From the NCBI RefSeq assembly GCF_031882575.1, contig NZ_CP134772.1, positions 6,235,001 through 6,299,000 of the forward strand: a DNA stretch of 64,000 nucleotides, written 5' to 3'. This document shows, piece by piece, positions 34,357-43,930 of this stretch. Position 1 is the first letter of the stretch; each line of letters opens with the position of its first letter. The position numbers and the translations under genes are program-made. Below the pieces are notes generated by a model. That model had not been told where the DNA came from and did not search any database. It saw only the letters and a list, made by a program, of their open reading frames with translations. This DNA is from Pseudomonas sp. VD-NE ins (GTDB lineage Bacteria; Pseudomonadota; Gammaproteobacteria; Pseudomonadales; Pseudomonadaceae).

Positions 34357-36636
34357 TCAGAGGGCCTTGACCACCGCCGGCGGATTCATCTTCGACAACC
34401 CAAGGTTCTTCAGCGCCAATTGCAGCGAGCTGTGGATAACTTGCGGGTTGTCGATGGTCATCAGCTCCGCCAGCAATTCCTGAGCCTTGCTCAGATTGAC
34501 CTGACGCAGCATCCACTTCACCTTCGGCAAGTTGGTAGCGTTCATCGACAAACTGTCGAAACCCATCGCCATCAACAGCACCGCCGCCGCCGGATCACCG
34601 GCCATCTCGCCGCAAATACTCACCGGTTTACCTTCGGCATGCGCATCGCGCACCACGGTTTGCAGGGCTTGCAGTACCGCCGGGTGCAGGTAGTCGTAAA
34701 GATCGGCCACACGCGGGTTGTTACGGTCGACCGCCAGCAAATACTGGGTCAAGTCGTTGGAACCGACGGACAGGAAGTCGACCATCCGCGCCAGTTCCTT
34801 GGTCTGGTACACCGCCGCCGGAATCTCGATCATCACGCCAATCGGCGGCATCGGCACGTCGGTGCCTTCGTCGCGCACTTCGCCCCAGGCCCGGTGAATC
34901 AGGTGCAAGGCTTCTTCGAGTTCGTGGGTGCCGGAGATCATCGGCAGCAGAATCCGCAGGTTGTTCAGGCCTTCGCTGGCCTTGAGCATCGCGCGGGTCT
35001 GCACCAGGAAGATTTCCGGGTGGTCGAGGGTGACGCGAATGCCGCGCCAGCCGAGGAACGGGTTGTCTTCCTTGATCGGGAAGTACGACAGCGACTTGTC
35101 ACCGCCGATGTCGAGGCTGCGCATGGTCACCGGTTGCGGGTGGAACGCGGCGAGCTGCTCGCGGTAGATCGCCAGTTGCTCCTTCTCGCTCGGGAAGCGC
35201 TGGTTGATCATGAACGGCACTTCGGTGCGGTACAGGCCGACACCTTCGGCGCCACGCTTCTGCGCCCGCGCCACATCGGCGAGCAAACCGGTGTTGACCC
35301 ACAGCGGCATGCGGTGGCCATCAAGGGTCACGCACGGCAGGTCGCGCAGGGTGTCGAGGCCCAGCGCCAGTTGTTTCTCTTCTTCGACGACTTCGGCGAA
35401 CTGCTTGCGCAGCACTTCGCTCGGGTTGGTGTAGACCTCGCCACGGGTGCCATCGACGATCATCTCGATGCCGTCGACCTTGGCGTACGGCAGGTCGACC
35501 AGCCCCATGACCGTCGGGATACCCATGGCCCGGGCGAGGATCGCCACGTGCGAGTTGCCTGAACCGAGTACCGAAACCAGACCGACCAGCGTGCCTTCCG
35601 GCACCTCGCCGAGCATTGCCGGCGTCAGTTCTTCGCTGACCAGAATGGTTTTTTCCGGGTAGACCAGGTTCTGCTGGCGCTCTTCCTGCAAATAGGCGAG
35701 CAGGCGGCGACCGAGGTCTTTGACGTCCGAGGCACGCTCACGCAGGTAAGCATCGTCCATCAGTTCGAAACGGTTGACGTGCTCAGTGACCACCTGACGC
35801 AACGCGCCCTGGGCCCACTGGCCGGTCTTGATCACGGTGGTGATTTCGCTGCCCAGCGAGGCATCATCGAGCATCATCAGGTAGACGTCGAACAGCGCGC
35901 GTTCTTCCGGGCGAAGCTGCGTTGCAAGCTTGGCGGACAAGGCGCGCATGTCGGCGCGCACGCCTTCGATGGCGGTCTTGAACAGCGCCAGCTCAGCGTT
36001 AATATCGGTGATGGTCTTGTCGGGCACCACGTCGAGATCGGCCGGCGGCAGCATGACCACCGCCGTACCGACCGCCGCACCCGGCGAACCCGGCACGCCG
36101 ACGAACTTGGCTTCCTGAATGCCTTTGCCCTGACGGCCCAGCCCCCGGATCGAACCGGTGGCCTCGGCGTGGGCGATTACGCCGGCGAGCTGCGCGCTCA
36201 TGGTTACGAGGAAGGCTTCTTCACCTTCGTCGAACTGGCGGCGTTCTTTTTGCTGGATGACCAACACGCCGACGACGCGGCGGTGGTGAATGATCGGTGC
36301 GCCGAGGAACGAGGCATATCGCTCTTCACCGGTTTCGGCGAAGTAGCGATAGCGCGGGTGATCCGCAGCGTTTTCGAGGTTCAGGGGTTCTTCACGCGTG
36401 CCGACCAGACCGACCAGACCTTCGTTGGGTGCCATGCTGACCTTGCCGATCGAGCGCTTGTTCAAGCCCTCGGTGGCCATCAGGACGAAGCGGTTGGTCT
36501 CGGGATCAAGCAGGTAGACCGAGCAGACCTGGCTGCCCATGGCCTCTTTGACGCGCAACACAATAATCCCCAACGCCGCCTTGAGATCCTTGGCGGAGTT
36601 AACTTCCTGGACGATCTTGCGCAGCGTATTGAGCAT
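34357..36636 (-). CDS. ptsP: PTS-Ntr enzyme I, PtsP
   Basis: A 759-residue protein that starts the nitrogen phosphotransferase chain by taking phosphate from PEP. An N-terminal GAF domain (residues 1-160, MLNTLRKIVQEVNSAKDLKAALGIIV...) senses small molecules such as glutamine. Then comes the EI domain: phosphohistidine site GSGNSHVAILARAMGIPTVMG, PEP-binding GVGLYRTEVPFM and SVGSNDLTQYLLAVDRNNPRV, and the C-terminal ICGEMAGDP. Length fits the PtsP family. rppH lies 22 bp upstream, the conserved rppH-ptsP arrangement. In pseudomonads it affects polyhydroxyalkanoate, pyocyanin and antibiotic tolerance. Confidence 0.96.
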   Translation of the reverse strand: MLNTLRKIVQEVNSAKDLKAALGIIVLRVKEAMGSQVCSVYLLDPETNRFVLMATEGLNKRSIGKVSMAPNEGLVGLVGTREEPLNLENAADHPRYRYFAETGEERYASFLGAPIIHHRRVVGVLVIQQKERRQFDEGEEAFLVTMSAQLAGVIAHAEATGSIRGLGRQGKGIQEAKFVGVPGSPGAAVGTAVVMLPPADLDVVPDKTITDINAELALFKTAIEGVRADMRALSAKLATQLRPEERALFDVYLMMLDDASLGSEITTVIKTGQWAQGALRQVVTEHVNRFELMDDAYLRERASDVKDLGRRLLAYLQEERQQNLVYPEKTILVSEELTPAMLGEVPEGTLVGLVSVLGSGNSHVAILARAMGIPTVMGLVDLPYAKVDGIEMIVDGTRGEVYTNPSEVLRKQFAEVVEEEKQLALGLDTLRDLPCVTLDGHRMPLWVNTGLLADVARAQKRGAEGVGLYRTEVPFMINQRFPSEKEQLAIYREQLAAFHPQPVTMRSLDIGGDKSLSYFPIKEDNPFLGWRGIRVTLDHPEIFLVQTRAMLKASEGLNNLRILLPMISGTHELEEALHLIHRAWGEVRDEGTDVPMPPIGVMIEIPAAVYQTKELARMVDFLSVGSNDLTQYLLAVDRNNPRVADLYDYLHPAVLQALQTVVRDAHAEGKPVSICGEMAGDPAAAVLLMAMGFDSLSMNATNLPKVKWMLRQVNLSKAQELLAELMTIDNPQVIHSSLQLALKNLGLSKMNPPAVVKAL

Positions 36637-36658
36637 GGCTCGGGGTCGAACTCCGTCG

Positions 36659-37138
36659 TCAGTCGCGCGCTAAAAGGCGCGGGGCAAGCTCTTTGAGGGC
36701 GCGGCGATACACCTCGCGCTTGAATGTCACCACCTGGCCCAACGGATACCAATAGCTGACCCAGCGCCAGCCATCGAACTCCGGTTTACCGGTCAAATCC
36801 ATCCGCACCCGCTGCTCGTTGGAGATCAGGCGCAGGAGAAACCATTTCTGTTTCTGGCCGATGCACAGCGGTTGGCTGTGCGTACGCACCAGACGTTGCG
36901 GCAAACGATAGCGCAACCAGCCCCGAGTACAGGCCAGTATTTCAACATCTTCACGTTCCAGGCCAACTTCTTCGTTCAGCTCGCGGTACAAGGCGTCTTC
37001 CGGCGTCTCTTCAGGGTTGATTCCCCCTTGCGGAAACTGCCAGGCATCTTGATTGATACGGCGAGCCCATAGCACCTGGCCGGCGTCATTCGTCAGAATG
37101 ATCCCGACATTGGGGCGGAAACCATCGGGGTCGATCAC
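36659..37138 (-). CDS. rppH: RNA pyrophosphohydrolase
   Basis: A 159-residue Nudix enzyme that removes pyrophosphate from 5'-triphosphorylated mRNA and so triggers decay. The Nudix box is [44 protein letters not shown] opens the domain. A GTG at 37138 ([10 protein letters not shown]) gives the family length of 159; an upstream frame to 37198 is not needed. It is followed closely by ptsP. It is divergent from the HAD phosphatase gene at 37282. Confidence 0.95.
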
Positions 37139-37281
37139 GGCAACAACCTCGCAAACGCATGTCGCCGCATTGTTCCACAAAGGTTGATAAGGCGGCAACG
37201 AAGCTTCCTACCTTATGTGCACTCTTGTGAAAAGACCGTATTCTTGTCGCCTTTTTACAGACTTATCAGCGGGTAACTGCA

Positions 37282-37938
37282 ATGCGCCTGGCACTCTTCG
37301 ATTTGGACAACACCCTTCTGGGCGGCGACAGCGATCACGCCTGGGGCGACTATCTGTGTGAACGCGGCTTCCTCGACCCGATTGCGTACAAAGCGCGCAA
37401 CGACGAGTTCTATCAGGATTACCTGGCCGGCAAACTGGATAACGCCGCGTACCTGAACTTCTGCCTGGAGATCCTCGGCCGCACCGACATGGCCGTGCTC
37501 GATCAATGGCACAGCGATTACATGCGCGACTGCATCGAGCCGATCGTGCTGCCGCAAGCGCTGGAACTGCTGAAAAAGCACCGCGATGCTGGCGACAAAC
37601 TGGTGATCATCACTGCGACCAACCGCTTCGTTACCGCACCGATTGCCGTGCGCCTGGGCGTTGAAACCCTGATCGCTACCGAGTGCGAAATGGTCGATGG
37701 CCGTTACAGCGGGCGCAGCACTGATATTCCGTGCTTCCGCGAAGGCAAGGTGACGCGCCTGAACCGTTGGCTGGAAGAGACCGGGTATTCGCTGGAAGAC
37801 AGCTATTTCTATAGCGATTCGATGAATGATTTGCCGTTGCTGGAGCAGGTGGCGAACCCCGTTGCGGTCGATCCGGATCCGAATCTGCGGGCTGAAGCCG
37901 AGAAGCGTGGCTGGCCGGTGATCAGTCTGCGCGGCTAA
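37282..37938 (+). CDS. HAD-IB family phosphatase
   Basis: A 218-residue HAD hydrolase related to phosphoserine phosphatase. Motif I is [21 protein letters not shown] (residues 5-25), motif [16 protein letters not shown], the motif III Lys in [11 protein letters not shown], and motif [16 protein letters not shown]. The helical cap between residues 20 and 90 fits the HAD-IB type. It sits divergently from rppH-ptsP, as in P. aeruginosa. It is not the main SerB; the substrate is unknown. The start follows GGGTAACTGCA, a weak site. Confidence 0.87.
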   Translation: MRLALFDLDNTLLGGDSDHAWGDYLCERGFLDPIAYKARNDEFYQDYLAGKLDNAAYLNFCLEILGRTDMAVLDQWHSDYMRDCIEPIVLPQALELLKKHRDAGDKLVIITATNRFVTAPIAVRLGVETLIATECEMVDGRYSGRSTDIPCFREGKVTRLNRWLEETGYSLEDSYFYSDSMNDLPLLEQVANPVAVDPDPNLRAEAEKRGWPVISLRG

Positions 37939-37944
37939 TTACGC

Positions 37945-38036
37945 CATCGCTGGCAAGCCAGCTCCCACAGGTTTTTCGGCTGTCCACAATATCCGTGTTC
38001 ACTGAAGATCCCTGTGGGAGCTGGCTTGCCAGCGAT
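37945..38036. repeat. paired REP element (ATCGCTGGCAAGCCAGC type)
   Basis: CATCGCTGGCAAGCCAGCTC-CCACAG and CTGTGGGAGCTGGCTTGCCA-GCGAT face each other between the convergent HAD gene and the DUF2269 gene. Confidence 0.9.
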
Positions 38037-38058
38037 TGGAACAACTCGGTCTCAACCC

Positions 38059-38472
38059 TTAAACAGGCTTGGCACCCATCAACGCCGCAATGGCGAGAAA
38101 TCCGATGCCGCTGACAATCGCCAGCGCCAGCGTGAATTTCCAGTTACCAACCCCGCCAGTCCACAGCCGATTAAGCCGCACCAACAACCACACTGCACTC
38201 AACGTGGCCACGGCATAGATCACGCTGGAACCCAAAATCCAGAACTGCCCCAGTGGCCAGCCGATCAGGTGTACCAACCACCAGCCGGTGAAAGGCATGC
38301 TGAGCATCGCGATCAGCATCAAACACCAGACAAACAACCAGGGGCGCTGCATCGTGCTGGCCGGCCCTTCGCTGCGATTACGCCAGGTCAGAGCGGCGAG
38401 CCCCAGCCCGCTCGCGAGTATGACCACGGTCGCCGCGACGTGAAGGACTTTCAGGGTGCTCAGGGTTTCCAT
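38059..38472 (-). CDS. DUF2269 membrane protein
   Basis: A 137-residue integral membrane protein with four predicted helices: STLKVLHVAATVVILASGLGLAALTW, WLFVWCLMLIAMLSMPFTGWWLV, FWILGSSVIYAVATLSAVWLLVRL and FTLALAIVSGIGFLAIAALMG. The His in the first helix (KVLHV) is conserved in DUF2269 proteins. Function unknown. It lies downstream of ilvA on the same strand, 40 bp apart, so it may share its transcript. Confidence 0.8.
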   Translation of the reverse strand: METLSTLKVLHVAATVVILASGLGLAALTWRNRSEGPASTMQRPWLFVWCLMLIAMLSMPFTGWWLVHLIGWPLGQFWILGSSVIYAVATLSAVWLLVRLNRLWTGGVGNWKFTLALAIVSGIGFLAIAALMGAKPV

Positions 38473-38512
38473 GAATTTCTCTTCCTTGGGCCATGCCCAT
38501 CAGCGTAGCCGC

Positions 38513-40027
38513 TCAGCCGAGAAACAGCTGATAGGCCGGGTTTTCGCTTTCATCCCAATACGGGTAGCCGATTTCCTCAAGGGCTGCCGGCACCAGATGA
38601 CGCTCATCGTGCGGCACTTGCAGGCCCGCGACCACGCGACCATCGGCAGCGCCGTGGTTGCGGTAGTGGAACATCGAGATGTTCCAGCGCCCACCCAGCT
38701 TATTGAGGAAATTGAACAGTGCGCCCGGACGCTCCGGGAATTCAAAGCGGAACACCACTTCATCAATCACGTGCGCCGCGTGGCCACCGACCATATGACG
38801 GATGTGCAGCTTGGCCAGTTCGTTGTCGGTCAGGTCGACGACCGGGAAACCCTGCTCGGTCAGGCTCGCCAGCAGTGCGCTGCGCGGGTCGTTTTCCGGG
38901 TGGGTCTGCACGCCAACGAAGATATGTGCTTCGCTGCCGGTGTTATAGCGATAGTTGAATTCGGTGATCTGACGCTTGCCGACGGCCTCGCAAAACGCCT
39001 TGAAGCTGCCGGCCTTCTCAGGGATGGTCACGGCGATGATCGCTTCGCGGCCTTCACCCAACTCGGCGCGCTCGGCGACGTGGCGCAGGCGGTCGAAGTT
39101 GACGTTGGCGCCGGAATCGATGGCCACAAAGGTCTGGCCGCTGACACCGCGCAACTCGACGTATTTCTTGATCCCGGCCACGCCCAACGCTCCGGCAGGT
39201 TCGGTGATCGAGCGGGTATCGTCGTAGATATCCTTGATTGCCGCACATATCTCGTCAGTGCTGACGGTGATCACTTCGTCGACATAGTCTTTGCAGATAT
39301 CGAAGGTGTGCTGACCGATTTGCGCCACCGCTACGCCGTCGGCAAAGATGCCCACGGTCGGCAACACCACGCGCTCGCCGGCGGCCATTGCCGCTTGCAG
39401 GCAGTTGGAGTCGTCCGGCTCGACGCCGATGACTTTGATGTCCGGGCGCAGGTATTTCACGTACGCAGCAATACCGGCGATCAGACCGCCGCCGCCGACC
39501 GGGACGAAAATCGCGTCCAGCGGCTGCGGGTGCTGGCGCAGAATCTCCATGGCCACAGTGCCCTGCCCGGCGATGGTGTGCGGATCGTCGTACGGGTGGA
39601 TGTAGACGTAACCTTTTTCATCGACCAGTTTCAGCGAGTAGGCCAACGCTTCCGGGAACGAATCACCGTGCAGCACCACTTTGCCGCCGCGCGAACGCAC
39701 GCCCTCGACTTTGATTTCCGGAGTGGTCTTGGGCATGACGATGGTGGCTTTGACGCCCAGCACTTTCGCCGCCAGGGCCAGACCTTGCGCATGGTTGCCC
39801 GCCGACGCGGTGACCACGCCACGGGCGCGTTCTTCATCGCTCAGTTGCGTCAGTTTGTTGTAGGCGCCGCGAATCTTGAACGAGAACACTGGCTGCAAGT
39901 CTTCGCGCTTGAGCCAAATGTCATTGCCCAGCCGCTCGGAGAGCTGGCGAGCGTTCTGCAGCGGGGTTTCTACGGCAACGTCATAAACGCGCGAGGTGAG
40001 GATCTTTTTGACGTACTGTTCGAGCAT
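38513..40027 (-). CDS. ilvA: threonine ammonia-lyase, biosynthetic
   Basis: A 504-residue PLP enzyme that makes 2-oxobutanoate from threonine, the first step to isoleucine. The PLP lysine is in FSFKIRGAYNKL. ASAGNHAQGLALAA and VGGGGLIAGIAAYVK bind the cofactor phosphate. Two ACT-like domains follow from about residue 325 (EAIIAVTIPEKAGSFKAFCEAVG and FRFEFPERPGALFNFLNKLGG), which bind isoleucine as feedback inhibitor and valine as activator. It is divergent from rpiA, as in other gamma-proteobacteria. ilvD lies elsewhere in this window. Confidence 0.96.
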   Translation of the reverse strand: MLEQYVKKILTSRVYDVAVETPLQNARQLSERLGNDIWLKREDLQPVFSFKIRGAYNKLTQLSDEERARGVVTASAGNHAQGLALAAKVLGVKATIVMPKTTPEIKVEGVRSRGGKVVLHGDSFPEALAYSLKLVDEKGYVYIHPYDDPHTIAGQGTVAMEILRQHPQPLDAIFVPVGGGGLIAGIAAYVKYLRPDIKVIGVEPDDSNCLQAAMAAGERVVLPTVGIFADGVAVAQIGQHTFDICKDYVDEVITVSTDEICAAIKDIYDDTRSITEPAGALGVAGIKKYVELRGVSGQTFVAIDSGANVNFDRLRHVAERAELGEGREAIIAVTIPEKAGSFKAFCEAVGKRQITEFNYRYNTGSEAHIFVGVQTHPENDPRSALLASLTEQGFPVVDLTDNELAKLHIRHMVGGHAAHVIDEVVFRFEFPERPGALFNFLNKLGGRWNISMFHYRNHGAADGRVVAGLQVPHDERHLVPAALEEIGYPYWDESENPAYQLFLG

Positions 40028-40174
40028 CGGAAAGCATCACTGAGCGGTTGAGCGGGACCGAGGAGTCTAACCCGGCTTTTGCCCGCACGACCACACGAAT
40101 CCAGAGGTTTTAGACGCGCTTGCGGCTATAATGCCGGCCTTTCCGTTCTCACCTTGCCCGCTTCCGGAGCCCGC

Positions 40175-40849
40175 ATGACCCAGGATCAACTCAAACAGGC
40201 AGTGGCTCAGGCCGCCGTCGACTTCATCCTTCCGAAACTCGACGACAAGAGCATTGTCGGGGTCGGCACCGGCTCCACCGCCAACTGCTTCATCGACGCC
40301 CTGGCCCAGCACAAGGGTGCGTTCGACGGCGCCGTCGCCAGTTCCGAAGCCACCGCCGCGCGCCTCAAGGGCCACGGGATTCCGGTGTATGAGCTGAACA
40401 CCGTCAGCGACCTGGAGTTCTACGTTGATGGCGCCGATGAAAGCGACGCGCACCTGAACCTGATCAAGGGCGGCGGCGCTGCCCTGACCCGCGAGAAGAT
40501 CGTCGCGGCCGTGGCCAAGACCTTCATCTGCATCGCCGACGCCAGCAAACTGGTGCCGGTGCTGGGCGAGTTCCCGCTGCCGGTCGAAGTGATCCCGATG
40601 GCCCGCAGCCACGTTGCCCGCCAACTGGTGAAACTGGGCGGCGACCCGGTGTATCGCGAAGGCGTGCTGACCGACAACGGCAACATCATTCTGGATGTGT
40701 TCAACCTGCAGATCACCAACCCGGTGGAGCTCGAAGCGCAGATCAATGCGATCGTCGGCGTCGTGACCAATGGCTTGTTCGCGGCGCGTCCGGCGGATCT
40801 GTTGTTGCTGGGGACCAGCGAAGGCGTGAAAACCCTCAAGGCTGAGTAA
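40175..40849 (+). CDS. rpiA: ribose-5-phosphate isomerase A
   Basis: A 224-residue enzyme that interconverts ribose 5-phosphate and ribulose 5-phosphate in the pentose phosphate pathway. [16 protein letters not shown] is the phosphate loop, [27 protein letters not shown] holds the catalytic Asp and Lys, and [15 protein letters not shown] completes the site. The ATG at 40175 follows CCGGAGCCCGC. An in-frame extension to 40079 lies in the shared ilvA/rpiA promoter region and is rejected. Confidence 0.96.
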   Translation: MTQDQLKQAVAQAAVDFILPKLDDKSIVGVGTGSTANCFIDALAQHKGAFDGAVASSEATAARLKGHGIPVYELNTVSDLEFYVDGADESDAHLNLIKGGGAALTREKIVAAVAKTFICIADASKLVPVLGEFPLPVEVIPMARSHVARQLVKLGGDPVYREGVLTDNGNIILDVFNLQITNPVELEAQINAIVGVVTNGLFAARPADLLLLGTSEGVKTLKAE

Positions 40850-40887
40850 ACCCAGACTGCCCACACTTTATGGGCAGACGAATAAAC

Positions 40888-40979
40888 CTGTGGGAGCGAG
40901 CTTGCTCGCGCATGCGTCAGTTCAGCCAACATCTTCATTGGCTGACACGACGCCTTCGCGAGCAAGCTCGCTCCCACAG
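40888..40979. repeat. paired REP element (TGGGAGCGAGCTTGCTCGC type)
   Basis: CTGTGGGAGCGAGCTTGCTC-GCG and its inverse CTTCGCGAGCAAGCTCGCTC-CCACAG are about 40 bases apart, between convergent rpiA and the SdiA-regulated-type gene. Confidence 0.9.
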
Positions 40980-40995
40980 TGTTTTGTGGTGTGAG

Positions 40996-41913
40996 TTAGG
41001 GCTGTGCAGGTTTTTTGAAGACGTAAAACAGATTCGGCTCACTCACCAGATACAACGTCCCGTCATCATCCATGGCAATGCCTTCCGCCTGCGGCACGGT
41101 TTTCTTCAGACCCTGACGCCCGCCACTGATGGACATCGTGCTCAACGGCCGCCCATCGACATCCAGTTCCAGAATCAGCCGCGACTCATCCGACAGCGCC
41201 AGCAAATGCCCGCTGCGCTCGTCGTACTGCAAACTCGACAGATCGCGCACAAACATCCCGGCATCACGCTTGGGATCGTTGATCACATGGACGGCGTAGG
41301 ACTTCTCCGGATTGAAGTGCGGAAAACCGTGCACTTCGTAGATCAGCATCGGGTTACGCTCTTTCGCGACAAACAGACGCTTGCCCACCGAGTCATACGC
41401 CAGGCCTTCAAAGCCTTTGTTGCTGGCCATATGCACGCCAAGGGTCATCTGCTCGGCATCCGCTGCGTCGAGGAACGTGGTGGCTGCTTCCAGGTGAATC
41501 TTGATCAGCCGCTGCTGACGCTCATCAGTGATCACGTAGGTGTCGGCGCTGATGAACTCGACGGCTTCCGGATCGCCGAAACCAATCAGGGCGATGCGCC
41601 GCAGGATCTTGCCTTCGAGCGACAGTTCGACCAGTTCGGAATTCTTGTTGGTCACGGTGAACAGGCTTTTGCGCACCGGATCGAAGGTCAGCGCCGAAAC
41701 ATCATCGTCCAGACCCTCGATGACCCGCGCCTCGATCTCGACGCGATACTGATCCAGGCCGATCGACTCGCTACTCTGCGGTTGCCACAGCGTGTGCAGA
41801 TTGAACCAGGCGCGCTCGAACAGGCGCATGTATTGGCCGATCGCAATCAATGCGATCAGGGCAATCATCGACAGGAGAATAATCAGAGGCTTGGGGCGGG
41901 CAAGTCGACGCAT
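40996..41913 (-). CDS. SdiA-regulated (YjiK-like) domain protein, copy 1
   Basis: A 305-residue protein anchored by an N-terminal helix (KPLIILLSMIALIALIAIGQYMRLF, about residues 8-32), with the rest likely in the periplasm. The body is a beta-propeller-like domain: DQYRVEIEARVIEGLDDDVSALTFDPVRKSLFTVTNKNSELVELSLEG, then blade-like repeats ending AEGIAMDDDGTLYLVSEPNLFYVF. The family is named after E. coli genes controlled by SdiA; its function is unknown. It lies just downstream of a homologue at 42032, and the two were probably duplicated in tandem. Confidence 0.82.
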   Translation of the reverse strand: MRRLARPKPLIILLSMIALIALIAIGQYMRLFERAWFNLHTLWQPQSSESIGLDQYRVEIEARVIEGLDDDVSALTFDPVRKSLFTVTNKNSELVELSLEGKILRRIALIGFGDPEAVEFISADTYVITDERQQRLIKIHLEAATTFLDAADAEQMTLGVHMASNKGFEGLAYDSVGKRLFVAKERNPMLIYEVHGFPHFNPEKSYAVHVINDPKRDAGMFVRDLSSLQYDERSGHLLALSDESRLILELDVDGRPLSTMSISGGRQGLKKTVPQAEGIAMDDDGTLYLVSEPNLFYVFKKPAQP

Positions 41914-42031
41914 TCGGGTGAGCTCGGGATCAGAACAGGCGGATGAAATATCACGCCTGTCTGAACTGAAGCTTAATGGCCACTTGCCTCAAACCACAAG
42001 CCAGCTCCTACATTGGAATCGATAAAGGCTG

Positions 42032-42955
42032 CTATTTCTGTTTTTCGAAGCGATAGAATAGGTTGGGCTCGCTGACCATGTACAGCGTGCCCGCCTCGTC
42101 CATGGTCACGCCTTCGGCGCGGGGGATGGTGTTTTTCAGACCGTTGAAGCCGCCAAGCAGGGTCATGAAGCTGACCTGCTCACCCTTCTCGTCCAGCTCC
42201 AGCAACAGGTGCGAATCAGCGGACAGCACCAGAGTATGTTGGGTGCGCGGGTCAATCGCCAAGGCAGAGAGGTTGCGAATATCCAGTTCATCACTGGCAA
42301 GTTTCTGCTTGTCGCCCTTGAGAATCTGACTGCCATCGCTCTTCCAGGTGAACAGCGCTGGTGGCCGCTCCTCACCGAGCAGCAGTTGCTGGTTGTGCGA
42401 ATCCCAGGTAATCGCCTCGAAGGCTTTGTTCTGGTCTTTCGACGGGCCGAGGTCGTATTTCGGGAAGTCGGCGATGTTCAATTCGCGGGTGTCGGCATCG
42501 ACTTTGACGATCGACAGCATGTGCTGACGCTCATCGACGATGGCCATCAGGCCGTTTTCCATCACCGTCAGGCCCTCCGGATTGCTCCAGCCCACCAGCG
42601 GCATCTTGCGCAGCACATCACCTTGCAAGGTCAGTTCGGCGAGAAACGGGTTTTTACCCATCACCGAAAACAGTGTTTTGGTCTGCGGGTTGTACGAGAG
42701 GTCTGAGGCCTCGTCCTTCTCCATCCCCGTCAACGGCTTGGCATCGATCACCACCCGATAGTCCGGCAGCCAGATGCTTTCTTTCTGCTCGGCCTGACTT
42801 TCGAAGCGTTCCTGCAGCCACAGCACACCGCGATCATCCCAATGCATGGCAAACGCCACGGCATAAGCGGCGGCAATCACCAGCAAAAGCCAGACATACC
42901 AACGCAGGGCGAAACGTGAACGGCGGGTGGGTTTGAGCTGAGCTTGAGATGACAT
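42032..42955 (-). CDS. SdiA-regulated (YjiK-like) domain protein, copy 2
   Basis: A 307-residue homologue of the 40996 gene. The N-terminal anchor is RFALRWYVWLLLVIAAAYAVAFAMHW. The domain starts PDYRVVIDAKPLTGMEKDEASDLSYNPQTKTLFSVMGKN and ends AEGVTMDEAGTLYMVSEPNLFYRFEKQ. The two proteins share block order and end motif but differ widely elsewhere, so the duplication is old. The 118-bp gap between them holds a partial CAAGCCAGCTCCTACA repeat arm near 41997. Function unknown. Confidence 0.82.
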   Translation of the reverse strand: MSSQAQLKPTRRSRFALRWYVWLLLVIAAAYAVAFAMHWDDRGVLWLQERFESQAEQKESIWLPDYRVVIDAKPLTGMEKDEASDLSYNPQTKTLFSVMGKNPFLAELTLQGDVLRKMPLVGWSNPEGLTVMENGLMAIVDERQHMLSIVKVDADTRELNIADFPKYDLGPSKDQNKAFEAITWDSHNQQLLLGEERPPALFTWKSDGSQILKGDKQKLASDELDIRNLSALAIDPRTQHTLVLSADSHLLLELDEKGEQVSFMTLLGGFNGLKNTIPRAEGVTMDEAGTLYMVSEPNLFYRFEKQK

Positions 42956-43113
42956 CGATGGACGCGTTCCGAAAATTCAGGCTATGGGTAATAGCACAAA
43001 GAGGCCGGCTCAGACGCCAGAATGAGAGGAATTATCCGTACAGGATGTGAAAAAAACGGCAAATGGCGGGATTGTCGTGTGCTGCCAGCGATCTGCAGGG
43101 CACTACAAAACAA

Positions 43114-43204
43114 TGTGGGAGCGAGCTTGCTCGCGAAGACGGAGTGTCAGGCAACGATGATGTCGACTGACCTGGTGCCTTCGCGAGCAAGCTCGCTCCC
43201 ACAG
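43114..43204. repeat. paired REP element (TGGGAGCGAGCTTGCTCGC type)
   Basis: TGTGGGAGCGAGCTTGCTCG-CGAA and TTCGCGAGCAAGCTCGCTCC-CACAGG are separated by about 45 bases. It lies downstream of the FAH-family gene (43224), in a 268-bp stretch (42956-43223) that otherwise holds no gene. Confidence 0.9.
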
Positions 43205-43223
43205 GGGATTTGCGGCGTGGCGG

Positions 43224-43889
43224 TTAGCGCACACTGCTGGTGAAGCTGCTCGCGCCGACCAGTTCGAGGACGATGTCATCGCCCACGTTCAGCGGGCCAA
43301 CGCCGACTGGTGTGCCGGTGAGGATCACGTCACCGGCCTGCAGCGAGAAGCAGCCGGCCATGTGCTGGATCATCGGCACGATCGGGTTGAGCATCGCGCT
43401 GCTGTTGCCGTCCTGACGCACTTCGCCGTTGATGGTCAGGCGAATGCCGATATCAGTCAGGTCAGCAAATGTGCTGCCGACCACGAACGGGGCGATCACC
43501 GCTGCGCCGTCGAACGACTTGGCGATTTCCCACGGCAGGCCCTTGGCTTTCAGTTCGGCCTGCTTGTCGCGCAGGGTCAGATCCAGTGCCGGGGCAAAAC
43601 CAGAGATGGCGTCGAGCACTTCTTCACGGCTCGGCTTGGTCGACAACGGCTTGCCGATCAACACAGCGATTTCCGCTTCGTAATGCACCGAACCGCGCTC
43701 GGTCGGAATGGCGAATCCCCCCTCCAGCTCGACCACGCAACTACCCGGCTTGATGAACAGCAACGGCTCGGTAGGTACCGGGTTGTCCAGTTCCTTGGCG
43801 TGTTCGGCGTAATTGCGGCCAATGCACACGACTTTCCCGATCGGGAAGTGGATGCGCGTACCGTCGACGTACTGGTGCTGATAGCTCAT
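43224..43889 (-). CDS. fumarylacetoacetate hydrolase family protein
   Basis: A 221-residue FAH-fold enzyme. KVVCIGRNYAEHAKEL, PLLFIKPGSCVVELEG, VHYEAEIAVLIGKPL (metal-binding Glu residues), and GDVILTGTPVGVGPLNVGD are the family motifs. Short FAH proteins such as this act as oxaloacetate decarboxylases, acylpyruvate hydrolases or isomerases of catechol degradation. The substrate is not clear; an acylpyruvase/oxaloacetate role fits the short form. It is 41 bp downstream of the D-2-hydroxyglutarate dehydrogenase gene, probably in the same transcript. Confidence 0.88.
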   Translation of the reverse strand: MSYQHQYVDGTRIHFPIGKVVCIGRNYAEHAKELDNPVPTEPLLFIKPGSCVVELEGGFAIPTERGSVHYEAEIAVLIGKPLSTKPSREEVLDAISGFAPALDLTLRDKQAELKAKGLPWEIAKSFDGAAVIAPFVVGSTFADLTDIGIRLTINGEVRQDGNSSAMLNPIVPMIQHMAGCFSLQAGDVILTGTPVGVGPLNVGDDIVLELVGASSFTSSVR

Positions 43890-43930
43890 TTACCGACTCC
43901 TGCCTTCATTGATTCATCAAAGATTGCCGA

